Part shown: in pieces, positions 34,665 to 46,749 of the stretch
Numbering within the stretch: the stretch's first letter is position 1
How the letters are laid out: each line of letters starts with the position of its first letter
NCBI GenBank assembly: GCA_949361645.1
Contig: OX442426.1
Coordinates: forward strand, 558,001 to 622,000
Reading direction: 5' to 3'
Length of the DNA stretch: 64,000 nt
From: Spongilla lacustris
Taxonomy: Eukaryota > Porifera > Demospongiae > Spongillida > Spongillidae
Notes under the pieces: model-generated
Seen by the model: only the letters and a program-made list of their open reading frames with translations
Database searches by the model: none
What the model was told of the DNA's origin: nothing
Made by a program: the position numbers and the translations under genes

Positions 34665-37600
34665 ATGGCGACACTGTTATCTCCCGGGACAGAGGGGAAT
34701 CCTCTGTTGTCCGGCTCTGGGAAGGCAGGTGTGAAGGAACTCATGGTGACTGCAAGCGTAAAGGGAAGCCACACAGGTAGGCGCGGGCCAGCAGCACTAC
34801 TGTGTAAGGTACCTGGCCATGGGCAGGGCAGGGCAGGCGATCGTCTGCATGCCCAGTTGCTAGTAACTGAAAGGTTTGTCGGGTGATCATGACTGCCAGG
34901 AATTAAGTGGACGAGCATGCGTGCGATTGTGCGTGTGTACGATTGTGCGTGTGTGTGTGCTTGATAGAATGCCCTGGCCTTCAATATAGGCCTATACTTA
35001 CTTAGTTACCTCATCGCTTTGTATGTAAACATACATGTACACACACATTCGTTCTACGTGTACAGGGGCGTACGCAGGGGGTGTTCGAGGGGGTCGGACG
35101 AACCCCCTTTTGGCTCTGAACTTTTAATATCTGCGCAAGGTAAATATGTAACCAGTAGCGAAGGATAAATTGAATGGCACCGTGGGAGGGACCTTAACTC
35201 CGCTCGTATGTGGCGAAACGCATGGGTCCTACGCTCGTGTTTGGCCAAAAGCAGGGGGTACCCCCCGCTCGTATATTTGCATGGCCAAACGCAAGGGGAA
35301 CCCCCCCCCCCCCCCCCCCCCCCCCCCGCTCGTATTTGGCCCGCCTGTGTCGTTTTATATTATATAACCGCGCTGCCGTAACCCCCCCTTTATAAAATTC
35401 TGCGTACGTCCCTGGCTGTAGGCCTATATGTGTACAACATTAAAATAGATTAAAAAGCACAATACATGTACTAGTAACCTGAATTGATCTTGGCATGCAT
35501 GGCGTAATCTCCGTATAATACCTTTTGTGCGTCGATACCGAGCGTAGCAGAAAATTTTCGAGGATGGAGAATCAGAAGGAGGACACAGATATTTCGCGGG
35601 GAAAACTTTCGCGGTCATCGTATTAATAGATACCACTCGCTGACAGACCGAAAACCACGATATTCGTTTTTTTACCTAGCTAGACCAGAGGGTAGGATAT
35701 TGCCAGGATATTGCCAGGATATTGGCAGGATATTGGCCAGACATCTCAGGGGAGTCCCCATGTTTTCTGCTTGTTGTTCTCACCCCATACCTCTTATACC
35801 TCCACCTCCTCCCCATACCTCTTATACCTCCACCTCCTCCCCAGACCTCTTATACCTCCACCTCCTCCCCATACCTCTTATACCTCCACCTCCTTCCCAT
35901 ACCTCTTATCCTCCACCTCCTCCCCATACCTCTTATACCTCCACCTCCTCCCCATACCTCTTATACCTCCACCTCCTCCCCATACCTCTTATACCTCTAC
36001 CTCCTCCCCATGCCTCTTATACCTCCACCTCCTCCCCATACCTCTTATACCTCCACCTCCTCCCCATACCTCTTATACCTCCACCTCCTCCCCATACCTC
36101 TTATACCTCCACCTCCTCCCCATGCCTCTTATACCTCCACCTCCTCCCCATGCCTCTTATACCTCCACCTCCTCCCCTTCCCTCCCTTTTGCCCTGTCTT
36201 CATAGATTCCTCTGTGAATAAAGGGTCACCGCCACCATCACCAGCACCAGCAGGCAGCAGGCTGGCAGTGATGTGGGAGTGGCTGAAGGTGGAGCTGTTT
36301 GAGTTCAGAATAGTTATACCTATTGTGAGTACAAGTATGGCTTTCTGCACGTACCCTCACACTACACCTGTACATGTATGTACACACTACACCTTACATG
36401 TATGTATACATACACCCAATACTCACACCCACCCACAGTACCTCACACTGCTGTTCACTCAGGCCATCTTCTTTGAGTCATTGATATTTGTAGGCCACAT
36501 CAATGGGACCACTCATAATGGAACAGGTATGGAGGGGAGGGGCCTGTGTCCAGGGGAGGGGCCTGTGTCTAGGGGAGGGGCCTGCATGGTGGTAGAAGTG
36601 AGTTCTGTACATCTAAGTTGCGGTCACATCACTTCTGCATCTTCTTGTGCGCATGGTGTGAGTTTGTTTGTCAATTACAAATGAATTTCCAGAAGTAGTT
36701 AGTGACAACAGCTGCATACATGTTTATGCTACGGAGTCTGAAATAAAGAGTTGGCTTGACACTATATGTACATGCCATTATGTGATGTCATGTGATGTCA
36801 CACTACATGTGATGGTATTATAGGAAGGGACAACTAGATGTGATTGTACTTCTATGATTAAGAAATTCTTGGTGCATGTGAATACTGGAGGAACCACAGC
36901 CATATTGGAGGGGTGTCCCCATATTGGAGGTGTGTCCCCATATTGGAGGGATGTCCCCATATTGGAGGGGTGTCCCCATATTGGAGGTGTGTCCCCATAT
37001 TGGAGGTGTGTCCCCATATTGGAGGGGTGTCCCCATATTGGAGGGGTTTCCCCATATTGGAGGTGTGTCCCCATATTGGAGGTGTGTCCCCATATTGGAG
37101 GTGTGTCCCCATATTGGAGGTGTGTCCCCATATTGGAGGTGTGTCCCCATATTGGAGGGGTGTCCCCATATTGGAGGGGTGTCCCCATATTGGAGGTGTG
37201 TCCCCATATTGGAGGGGTGTCCCCATATTGGAGGGGTATCCCCATATTGGAGGGGTGTCCCCATATTGGAGATGTGTCCCCATATTGGAGGGGTGTCCCC
37301 ATATTGGAGGTGTGTCCCCATATTGGAGGTGTGTCCCCATATTGGAGGGGTGTCCCCATATTGGAGGGGTGTCCCCATATTGGAGGGGTATCCCCATATT
37401 GGAGGGGTGTCCCTACCACAGCCATATTGGAGGGGTGTCCCTACCACGGCCATATTGGAGGGGTGTCCCTACCATGGCCATATTGGAGGGGTGTCCCTAC
37501 CACGGCCATATTGGAGGGGTGTCCCTACCACGGCCATATTGGAGGGGTGTCCCTACCACATCCATATTGGAGGGGTGTCCCTACCACGGCCATATTGGAG

Positions 37601-39909
37601 GGGTGTCCTTACCACGGCCATATTGGAGGGGTGTCCCTACCACGGCCATATTGGAGGGGTGTCCCTATCACGGCCATATTGGAGGGGTGTCCCTACCATG
37701 GCCATATTGGAGGGGTGTCCTTACCACGGCCATATTGGAGGGGTGTCCCTACCACGGCCATATTGGAGGGGTGTCCCTACCACGGCCATATTGGAGGGGT
37801 GTCCCTACCACGGCCATATTGGAGGGGTGTCCCTACCACGGCCATATTGGAGGGGTGTCCCTACCACGGCCATATTGGAGGGGTGTCCCTACCACGGCCA
37901 TATTGGAGGGGTGTCCCTGCCACGGCCATATTGGAGGGGTGTCCCTACCACAGCCATATTGGAGGGGTGTCTCTACCACGGCCGTATTGGAGGGGTGTCC
38001 CTACCACGGCCATATTGGAGGGGTGTCCCTACCACGGCCATATTGGAGGGGTGTCCCTACCACGGCCATATTGGAGGGGTGTCCCTACCACGGCCATATT
38101 GGAGGGGTGTCCCTGCCACGGCCATATTGGAGGGGTGTCCCTACCACAGCCATATTGGAGGGGTGTCTCTACCACGGCCGTATTGGAGGGGTGTCCCTAC
38201 CACAGCCATATTGGAGGGGTGTCCCTACCACGGCCGTATTGGAGGGGTGTCCCTACCACGGCCGTATTGGAGGGGTGTCCCTACCACGGCCGTATTGGAG
38301 GGGTGTCCCTACCACGGCCGTATTGGAGGGGTAATAAATAGATGTTGTTATTTATCAGTAGGCCATACTGCACTGAGTTGCTATGGCAACTATAGTCGGG
38401 GGTGGGGGGGGTGGGGGGGGGGGATAATGTACAAGAGATAGAGGCATGCCCAATACGACTTCCTCAAACCAATATGGGGCCAATGTTAGCAAGTGCTTTG
38501 GTGTGAGAAGGGACTTGTATGATGTAGCTACAGGGATACTATCTACCCCCCCATTTGATGTAGCTACAACTCCCTCCCTGTGTTCTTTGCTTGTGTTTTT
38601 GCTACTGTGTGTGGGTGTGGGTGTGTGGGGATACCAACCACACACCATACCAAATTAGGTATGTTTTTAGGTATGGTTTTAGGTTGGTATGATATTGATG
38701 TGCAGTGCATGATTAACCCTCCCCCTCCCCCTCCCCCTCCCCCTCCCCCTCCCCCTCCCCCTCCCCCTCCCCCTCCCCCTCCCCCTCCCCCTCCCCCTCC
38801 CCCTCCCCCTCCCCCTCCCCCTCCCCCTCCCCATCCCCCTCCCCCCCCAAGGGACAGTATGCAGATGATTAGTACAGGACATACTCCTGCATAAGATCTG
38901 ATCATGTTGTAGCTTATAGTGGTGATGAGCTTCCAAGGCTGTTAGCTTCCAAGGCTGTTTAATGCATTCAACTGAACAGATAACCATGTTCTATTTAGAG
39001 CCCTACAAATATACCTCCTAGTCAAAGGGTAGTATCGAACAGATAACAATCACGTGATAGACATGTGACCCAAACCATTTAAATCCCATGTGGTGGTCAT
39101 GTGGTGGTCATGTGATGGTCATGTGATGGTCATGCATGTAACATTCGTTGTGTGTGAGAGAAGATACAGCTCTAGTGCACCAAAGTAAAACTGTCATGGC
39201 GTCATGGTTACACATTGTCATGTTGTTATGGTTGTCACCAATCACTGCACCCTCACAATGATCTCGCTACATCAGGTTATACCACTGTCAATTACAATGA
39301 TGCTGCAGGTGAGCCTGGGGAAGAGTAACAACATCGTCATTTAACAAATGTATTCTTTTGCTTGCAGCTCTAGCCGTGTCGGTAAGTTTGTAACAGCTCC
39401 CCATGCCCCTCCCAGTCCTAACCACGCCCCTCCCAGTCCTAACCACGCCCCTCCCACTCCTAACCACGCCCCTCATATCCCTCCCTTCACATGGGCCCTC
39501 TACACACTTGTTAGTATATCTTAGTATATCTTAGTGTACCATTGCAAAAAAGCTCACTGCTATAGTACCACAGTTATACAGGACCCATAATCATTAACTT
39601 CATATGGCAAATAACCAAACCACTGAAATCTAGTGCATGATGTCATAAGGGTGGTGATGTCATGATCATAGCTGTTAAATATCGTCATACATGTACAACT
39701 TTGTGAGTAATTTGTAAATACAATAAATTTGACATATAGAAATCAAGTAGATTAGAAGTGCAGATTTTGAACATGGTCTCTAAACATGCGCATGCGGTTG
39801 CTTATCCTTATTAATGCTCACCACCTTTTCTGCCCCACAGATCATCAACATCACGGGGATATCTGTGGCCTATGGCCTCAGCACAGCTGTGGACACCCTC
39901 AGCGCCCAG
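34665..39909 (+). CDS. MATE-family transporter, first 6 exons (cut by assembly gap)
   Basis: Exons are 34665-34776, 36206-36324, 36439-36526, 39276-39308, 39368-39381 and 39841-39909, with GT-AG introns and agreeing phases. They encode about 145 residues: a Ser/Gly/Pro-rich cytosolic N-terminus (MATLLSPGTEGNPLLSGSGK), then the start of a MATE domain with VMWEWLKVELFEFRIVIPI, YLTLLFTQAIFFESLIFVGH, an inserted glycine/asparagine loop, ALAVSIIN and ITGISVAYGLSTAVDTLSAQ. The last segment matches the conserved MATE helix 2 region (compare the SLC47 group). MATE proteins export organic cations or toxins in exchange for H+ or Na+. The remaining ten or so helices should lie beyond the N gap. Exon 5 is only 14 nt. 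The start codon is 34 bp downstream of a transposon fragment. The exon 4 acceptor (CATCAG) has a weak pyrimidine tract. Confidence 0.8.
35063..35414. mobile_element. hAT-like MITE in intron 1 of the MATE gene
   Basis: Termini CAGGGGCGTACGCAG at 35063 and CTGCGTACGTCCCTG ending at 35414 are imperfect inverted repeats of the hAT style. The interior has CGCTCGTATTTGGC repeats and a C homopolymer of over 30 bases at about 35300-35335. I could not find an 8-bp target duplication. Confidence 0.55.
35786..36175. repeat. 28-bp pyrimidine-rich minisatellite before MATE exon 2
   Basis: About 14 units of CCTCTTATACCTCCACCTCC plus TCCCCATA. It ends about 30 bases before the exon 2 acceptor at 36205, and the intervening bases are also pyrimidine-rich. 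Preceding it, GCCAGGATATTG repeats occur at 35700-35730. Confidence 0.95.
36897..37408. repeat. 19-bp minisatellite in MATE intron 3
   Basis: About 26 units of CCATATTGGAGGGGTGTCC (or GGTGTGTCC). 19 is not a multiple of three, so the long ORFs through it read a 19-residue cycle and are not coding. Confidence 0.95.
37408..38334. repeat. 28-bp minisatellite derived from the 19-bp unit
   Basis: About 33 units of CTACCACGGCCATATTGGAG plus GGGTGTCC, which is the adjacent 19-bp unit with nine extra bases (TACCACGGC). It directly continues the 19-bp array. The variants CGGCCGTATT and CACAGCCATATT are clustered at the right. Confidence 0.95.
38697..38848. repeat. (CCCCCT)n hexanucleotide array
   Basis: About 24 units, pyrimidine-only on the sense strand of the MATE gene. 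A G-rich run at about 38398-38423 lies nearby. Confidence 0.95.
39395..39475. repeat. 21-bp tandem repeat in MATE intron 5
   Basis: About four units of CCACGCCCCTCCCAGTCCTA(A), starting 14 bases after the 14-nt exon. Confidence 0.85.
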
Positions 39910-39946
39910 GTGAGCCTATGGCCCCTGGGGGAGCCTATGGCCTCCT

Positions 39947-39977
<31 letters not shown>

Positions 39978-39986
39978 GCTATGGCC

Positions 39987-40186
39987 NNNNNNNNNNNNNN
40001 NNNNNNNNNNNNNNNNNNNNNNNNNNNNNNNNNNNNNNNNNNNNNNNNNNNNNNNNNNNNNNNNNNNNNNNNNNNNNNNNNNNNNNNNNNNNNNNNNNNN
40101 NNNNNNNNNNNNNNNNNNNNNNNNNNNNNNNNNNNNNNNNNNNNNNNNNNNNNNNNNNNNNNNNNNNNNNNNNNNNNNNNNNNNNN
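39987..40186. other. Assembly gap (200 N)
   Basis: A run of exactly 200 N, preceded by a G homopolymer of about 27 bases. The DNA after the gap starts inside a retrotransposon and does not continue the MATE gene, so the real gap length and content are unknown. Confidence 0.99.
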
Positions 40187-40189
40187 GCA

Positions 40190-40805
40190 TTATGGTTGGG
40201 CTTGCATCTTGATCCAGCCGAGTTCCAAATTGCAGCGATGTGGTGGCTTGGTATGAGCTCTTCTACACAATCAGTATGCCCATTCTGCCCCAATATCACT
40301 TTGGATCCTCTTGGACATCATGCTGTGTCATGCAGACATGGTGCAACGTGGGATGTTGTCATCAGACACAATTGCCTGCGAATGTCATCATGCTCACCCA
40401 TCTGTAAGAGTGGAGGTTGGTCAAGACCTTTCAAGAGTCCAGAGTAATTATGATGTGCTAGTCGATGCTTGGGAAAGGACAAAACCACAAGCCTTCGATG
40501 TTACTGTTACCTCCCAACTCACTCCTGCCACTTTGCATGATGTTGCAGCCTACACAGCAGAGTGCCAAAAGCACTCATCCAATGACCCAAAGTGTCAGGA
40601 GCTAGGGTGGGTATGTGTTCCTCTGGCAGTGGAATCTTATGGGAACTGGGGTAAAGAGGCCCAGAACACCTTCGCTAGACTAGCTTCCATCCTCTCAATC
40701 TCTCTGCACTGCCCTAAGGCAAAGGTCTTGACAGAGAATTATGGACGGTTGAATATCTCATCAGTAGCTAGGGCAATCCTGTCCAGAAGATGCATTCCAG
40801 GTTAA
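40190..40805 (+). pseudogene. C-terminal part of a non-LTR retrotransposon polyprotein
   Basis: It begins directly at the gap with LGLHLDPAEFQIAAMWWLG (first residues from frame context), then a zinc-finger-like CPFCP...LDPLGHHAVSCRHG, VVIRHN, and after a frame change at about 40380 VRVEVGQDLSR, AFDVTVTSQL, CQELGWVCVPLAVESYGNWG and YGRLN up to a stop at 40805. The RHN ... PAD-like ... DVTVTS pattern resembles the restriction-like endonuclease of R2/NeSL-type elements. One frameshift and no reverse transcriptase remain. Confidence 0.7.
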
Positions 40806-41049
40806 CTTAATTAGCAGGTTTAGAGTTGAACTGTAGGCGTATGGTGTTTAGCTTAGTGATATGCGCTGCCGTATATGCTTGTAATAATAGTATTGCTGCT
40901 AGAATTATGATAAATAAAAATCTAAGGTTAAAAATAGTTTACGCTACGAGAGCCTGGGCCATAACGGCTCTCACGATGGACCTGGTCAAGGTGAGATTAA
41001 ATTTCAAAGACAAGGCTGCTCTTCAGTAGATTTAGATGAGCAAATGGCA
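40806..41049. other. Spacer between retrotransposon remnants
   Basis: Includes a probable 3' tail region of the preceding element. No gene. Confidence 0.35.
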
Positions 41050-41655
41050 AGCCAGGTAGCTAGGCAAAAAAAAAAGTGTTCCCAGCCCATTCCACCAATT
41101 CCCATAGGTCTCGACTTATCGGACTACCATAGGGACACCCACCCACCCTGAGCTGTGGAGGCAGTATGAATGTTGAAGGTTTAGGGTGAGAACGCCAACA
41201 AGGCTGTTCCATTATTTAGGGTTGAACTTTCCACCCGGAAACCAAATCCGGTGTCAAATTACACCCTCGGTGCCATCGCAACACTTTTCATTGGAAAAAC
41301 GAGCACCCAAGCAAAAATTGAACTGCCTCATCACGAGTCCCCTTCGGGGATGAGGTGCCTTCAGCGCCACACACAATACCCCTGATGTGGTGCATGCTTG
41401 ATCCAGTGATGCGACAGTGAGGGGTTGTGACAAGCTGGGGGGCATGGACCGAGCTATGTGAGCCAGTCTACAAGAACTACCACACACACGAAGTAAGTTG
41501 AAAGCCACCTGGGGGTCAATGATGGCAACATTCTCAAGCTTGGAAAGCAACTTTAAGGCCTCAACCCGCTTGGAGGCAATTAATTTGGCACAGTGGATAT
41601 AGCCACCAATAGAAGCACCAAGGATATCCAGGTTGGAAGAGTGAGAGGCTTTCAT
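41050..41655 (-). pseudogene. Retrotransposon remnant, reverse-transcriptase thumb region
   Basis: The open piece 41254-41655 reads LDILGASIGGYIHCAKLIAS, EALKLLSKLENVAIIDPQVA and LLRVCGSSCRLAHIARSMPP, the segment just after the catalytic palm in these elements. 41050-41170 keeps a broken piece of the C-terminal GWV.VP...YGNW region in the same orientation, so an internal deletion separates them. Confidence 0.65.
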
Positions 41656-41879
41656 GAGGGGCCCATGTCGGTGAGTGCCCTGAGCAGTGATTACTTAGTC
41701 CCAGCTAAAACCCCATCATCTAGGAACCATGCCTGGTACAATAAGTAAGGCAATCATTATGCCTAAAAGATGAAACAAAAGAGGGTGAGATCCATAACAT
41801 CACGCTGCTCAGGGGAAAAAAAGTTGAAAGAATGAAAGAAGAGCTTCTTAGGAGACAAGGTTTAAGGCATTCCTCATAT

Positions 41880-42244
41880 CAATCTTGATGATGGCACTGA
41901 CCAATGATGCTCAATGCACTTACTGTCACATCACCACTCAATGTCGAAGTTTTATCTGAAGTGAGTGTGACAGCTGGGTCTGCAGCTTATGCAGCAGAGC
42001 AGAGAAAACACATTGCAAATGACCCCAAGTGCAATGAGCTAGGTTGGGTTGTATCCCCCTTGCTGTAGAACATTATGGGTGTAGGGGATCAGAAGCCAAG
42101 CAAACACTTTCCCGACTAGAATCACATTTAGCTTCTCCGCTGCGGTGTTCCAAATCTCGACTCTATAGAAAACTTAGCATAACACTGCATGGTGAGGGCT
42201 GCGTGGGCTATAATGGTGGTCCAGGCTATGAATTCTTAGTGTAG
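41880..42244 (+). pseudogene. Retrotransposon remnant, extreme C-terminus
   Basis: It reads YAAEQRKHIANDPKCNELGW, then after a one-base shift CIPLAVEHYGCRGSEAKQT, SRLESHLASPL, and a decayed tail. Only the last about 110 residues of the family are represented. Confidence 0.6.
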
Positions 42245-42309
42245 TTATTTTTATATCCTAGGGTCATATTGTTATCTTGTACTTATGTACATGTGTTATT
42301 ATTATAAAG

Positions 42310-44066
42310 TACAAGGCCTCAGAATTTTTTCTGCCCCTTCAGTTTGGGGTGCTTCAGGATCTGAGAAGGTAGTACATGGCCTCAGGGCATGCATGGATAA
42401 GCACTGGGAGGATGATGATTTTGCAGTAGTAAAGGTGGACATGTGCAATGCTTTTAATTTGGTCTCCAGATAGGCGTGCCATTCTAGATGGATGCGCTCT
42501 CCACTGATTTCCCTGAGCTTTTACCCTGGGCCACATGGTGCTATGCTGCTCATCCCTTGCTGTGGCACCCCATGGGTCACATCTCCTCAGAAGCAGGTGT
42601 CCAACAGGGGGACCCCCTGGGCCTCCTGCTCTTTGCACTTGTTCTGCAGAAGCTCATAAATGCCATTGATGCTGATGATGACTGTGTCCACATACTCTAT
42701 CAAGCCTGGTACCTTGATGATGGGACCTTAAGAAATCTACTATCCTTCGTGCTCTTTCTCTGTTGGATTCTATTGGACCAGCCTTTGGCATTTTTGTAAA
42801 TTTGTCCAAATGCGAGGTGTTTTGTAAAGGTGACACCAGCGAGTTTCCTTCATCTATGAAGTCCGATCATGTACCTCACCTTGTCCTACGTGGTGCTCCT
42901 ATAGGGGACTACCTTTTCTGTGGAAATTATGCAGCTTCAAAGCATTCAGAGGCCATGAGGTTGTTATCCAGACTATAGGTAGTAGAAGTAGGGGCCTCAG
43001 ACCCTCAGGTGGCCTCATTTGTGTGGGAGCTGTATTGTAAATTAATCCATTTGGCTAGAGCTACCCCACCTAGTTTAGTCACAGAGGCACTTCAGCTGTT
43101 TGATGTTGAGGTTAGGCAATGCTTTGCACAGAGTATAGCTGTAGAAGTTACTGATCGTGCATGGCAGCAGGCCTAACTGATAAGTCATGGAGGTCTTGGG
43201 CTCAGCTCAGTTTCCCACCACTCCTTTAGTCTCCCCGTCTGAAGTAGTCTCTGTGGGTGCCATCACAGCCTCACCCATCCACCAAAGGGTACTGTCAAAG
43301 AAACTAGAGGACAACCAGGTCTCAATGTTGTTGGAAGCATCATCACCTGCCGACAAGGCAGCACCTCATGCTGCATCCTGGCTACTGGTCACACCTTCTC
43401 CTGGTCTAGACCTGCACTGCACCTTGACCCTAATGAGCTGCAAATTTCCATCCAATGGTGGCTTTGGATGGATATGGCTAGAGTTCCTCGTGTTCTTTGT
43501 GCCCTGGCATAGCTCTTGATCACCTTGGCAACCACGCTTCTACCTGTAAACGGGGTGAAGATGTCATAACTCGCCACAACCATCTGCGTAATGTGCTTGT
43601 AGAATTCTGCCATCGTGCCCACCTAGGAGTGAGAGTTGAGTCGGGCAGTGGCCTTACACCAGACCTAAGCCATACCCGGCCAGCAGATGTACTTGTCCTC
43701 AATTGGGAGAGAGCTAGGGAAACATGCTGCCCTTGACATCTCTGTGACCTCTCCCTTAATCCCTTCCATCCTAACAGCAGCAAGCTTGCCTGAAGGGGCT
43801 GCAGCAGGGCCAGGAAGCACAGAGCAAATGACCCCAAGTGTTCAGAGCTGGGTTGGATGTGTATCCCTCTTGCGGTGGAGACCTATGGAAACTGGGGAAG
43901 GGAAGCCCAATCTACTTTCTCCAGCCTGGCCATCACCACTTCCTCCCTCGAAGATAAGGTGCTCACCGAGCTCTACAGCAGGCTGAACTTCACCCTGGTC
44001 AGGGCCATGGCTAGGGCCTTACTGGCAAGATGTGCACCCTCCCTTGGCCTCCTGGACATCCCTTGA
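42310..44066 (+). pseudogene. Non-LTR retrotransposon: reverse transcriptase to endonuclease, broken by frameshifts
   Basis: The longest copy here. In order: HGLRACMDKHWEDDDFAVV and KVDMCNAFNLVSR (palm motif A region), PELLPWATWCYAAHPLLWH, GVQQGDPLGLLLFALVLQKL (motif B), QAWYLDDG (catalytic YxDD motif), FVNLSKCEVFC, LRGAPIGDYL, then linker SSPADKAA...PHAASW, a degraded finger (LDHLGNHASTCKRGEDVITR), HTRPADVLVLNW, DISVTSPL, GWVCIPLAVETYGNWG-like sequence, and a stop at 44066. At least five frame changes or stops make it non-functional. The C-terminal restriction-like endonuclease suggests an R2/NeSL-like clade; this is inference from motifs. Confidence 0.75.
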
Positions 44067-44410
44067 ATATTTCTATGTATTGCATATACATAGTATCATT
44101 ACTCTCTGATAAGTGTTAATACAGGAACGTGAAGTTATAAATTTATTATATTATACTGAAAATAATATTAATAATAATAGTTCAATACTAACGCATCTCA
44201 TTTGCAGAGGCTAGACGATAGATGGTTATGGCTAGACGCCTTCCAGTGAGAATGGGCTGGTGCTCCTGGACTGGCTCTATCGCGATAGACAGATCTTTAG
44301 TGTCAAACTGACTGTACTAAACATTACATACTGTCCTAACAATGTCCCAGAGTAGGGGAAACACTTCACTGTCCATTGTTTGAGTCAGGTGATAGAAATT
44401 TAAAAGTCAC

Positions 44411-44441
<31 letters not shown>

Positions 44442-44839
44442 AAACATATGACCCATGCACTTGTTAGGGTGCTTTTCAAAAATTTCCATATTGAATAATG
44501 TAACCATGTCAAATACAATAAGTGTCAATACACGTAAATCCCAAGAAGGCATAAGAATCCAACTACACTTATCAGGATACTGAGTTTCACAATGCACACA
44601 CTAATGAATATAGCTTCTAATGACAGCTGCATAGGAAAATGTTGGCATATTGGATGGAGGATGATCTGTTGAATGGGAGGAGAGAGAGAGGATAATACAA
44701 CATGCACATTGTCAATGGATTGGTTCTCAGTGGCATATGTACCTCTCCATTGTCCCTGCCTCCACCACATTTTGCAGCTTTGCAGGCGTACCATAATGTG
44801 CAGATGATGAAAAGGTAGTCAGGGACCATCAAGGTTCTG
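44067..44839. other. No gene seen
   Basis: AT-rich DNA with a C homopolymer of about 30 bases at 44413-44442, a likely assembly weak point. No exon recognised. Confidence 0.4.
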
Positions 44840-45448
44840 CACGACCACATTAAAGATGGGTAATTGTAATTATGGAGGACACACATGTATCGGCATGGTA
44901 CTCTATCTGCTGGCATAGGTAGCTCAAGTAGGCCATTACAGCAAGCTTCTCTTCATATTTATTTATCCTATATATGTAGCCAAATACGAACTCTGCATCT
45001 TACATCAGATAAAGTACAGCTGCAACACACCTACATGTACACAACCATATGTGTACATAAGTAAACAATAGGAAAGCATGTTTGGGGGTGGGAGGGGAGG
45101 AAAGGAGGGTTGGTGTCACTGTGTGTAGGGAAGAAGGGTGGTGTGTGGAAGGGAGACAGTGTGTAAGAACCATATTTTGAATCAGATAAAAGCACTGTAC
45201 AAGTAAGAAGCAGCTGTAAATCAAATAAATAACCACATGTGTACATAGGTAGGTTAGGTGCACAATATGAATATGATATTAACATCACCAGGTCCATGGA
45301 AAACATTTCCTTACTACACTGTACATGCATGTACTGTGTCTAAGTCTTTGACCAAAATCCTAGGCTACATTATAGCTGTAAGGTCAGTTATCAATGTGGG
45401 AAATAGTAGTTAGTGTGCCAAGTGTTAAGATACATGTATATGACCAGA

Positions 45449-45513
<65 letters not shown>

Positions 45514-45578
45514 AGTGTGTGCATAAGTGTGTGTGTGTGTGTGCATAAGTGTGTGTATGCATAAGTGTGTGTGTGCAT

Positions 45579-45622
<44 letters not shown>

Positions 45623-46104
45623 ATAAGTGTGTAGCATGTGTGGACTGATGGATAAATGGCATTAACTACACAATGACCACACAACTACATGTAGCAGTAA
45701 AGTTAACAAACCATACATGCTGTCTCAGTGGAAGACTTACATGTAACTACCTTTACAAGGGTACCTTAGAACATTATTATCATTAACCCTGTACACTCTC
45801 AATTTACAACCATTCTCATAGACCATTCAGTATGACCACATTAAAGACGGAAGGTTATACGTAATTATGGAGGACACACATGTATTGGCATGGTACTCTA
45901 TCTGCTGACATGGTTAGTTCAAGCAGGCCATTACAGCTATATGTAGCAAAAGTTTCCCTGCATCTTATATCAGATAAAGCTACAGCTGCAACACACTTAC
46001 ACAACCACATGTGTACATAAGTGAACAATACAAAAGCCCTTCCCTCAGTGTGGGGGGAAGGAGGGGAAGGAAAGGAAGTTGGTGCATGTAGGAAAGAAGG
46101 GGGT

Positions 46105-46170
<66 letters not shown>

Positions 46171-46400
46171 GGAGACAGTGTAAGAAGGGTAGTGTGTGGG
46201 GTTGTAGGGAGAACTATATCTTGAATCAGATAAAAGCAGGGCAGCTGTTAAAACAACAACCACTGTATACGTGGGTAGGTGCACAATATGAATATGATAT
46301 TAACAGGCATCCATTCCTTCTTGTACTGGCTACATTTACAGCTGTAAGGTCAGTTAACAATGTGGGAAATAAGAGTTAGTGTGCCAAGTGTTACGATACA
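44840..46400. repeat. Diverged tandem segmental duplication (about 0.55 kb units) with (TG)n arrays
   Basis: 44847-45430 and 45838-46400 share the same order: a TTATGGAGGACACACATGTAT core, CATGGTACTCTATCTGCTG, CATCTTA(C/T)ATCAGATAAAG, AACCA(T/C)ATGTGTACATAAGT, then TTGAATCAGATAAAAGCA and AGTTAGTGTGCCAAGTGTTA. (TG)n lies at 45453-45625, after the first unit, and at 46108-46166, inside the second. No coding region. Confidence 0.75.
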
Positions 46401-46749
46401 AGCTCAATGTGTGTGCATAAGTGTGTGTGAGAGCGTGCATGTGCATGTTGACAAGTGTGTGTGTGGACTGATGGATAAAAGGGGACCACACAACTACATG
46501 TAGCTATTCAAGTTAAATGCTGTCAAAGTCCTTAGAACATTATTTTCATTAAACCTATACACTCTCAACGTACAACCACACACATGGAGTAAATTCAAAC
46601 AGAAACATTCACTGAACACTTTCAACACTATACCATAAGGTCAGTTAACCCTGTAGAGTGCATGTGAATAGGCAGGATGCATAACATAACACCACACATC
46701 AAGTCCCTAACGACTGTGTTGGAGATAATTTGTAAAGCTTCTTTAGAAC

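Noticed and set aside
36854..38441. Several 470-505-codon frames reading HIGGVSPYWRG-type repeats
   Set aside because: They cycle through the 19- and 28-bp arrays with period 19 or 28 residues in all three frames; the region lies inside a MATE intron.
39786..40299. Open frames across the N gap
   Set aside because: They are made of undetermined bases; sequences on the two sides belong to different genes.
45384..45684. His/Thr-rich frames
   Set aside because: Translation of (TG)n dinucleotide repeats.
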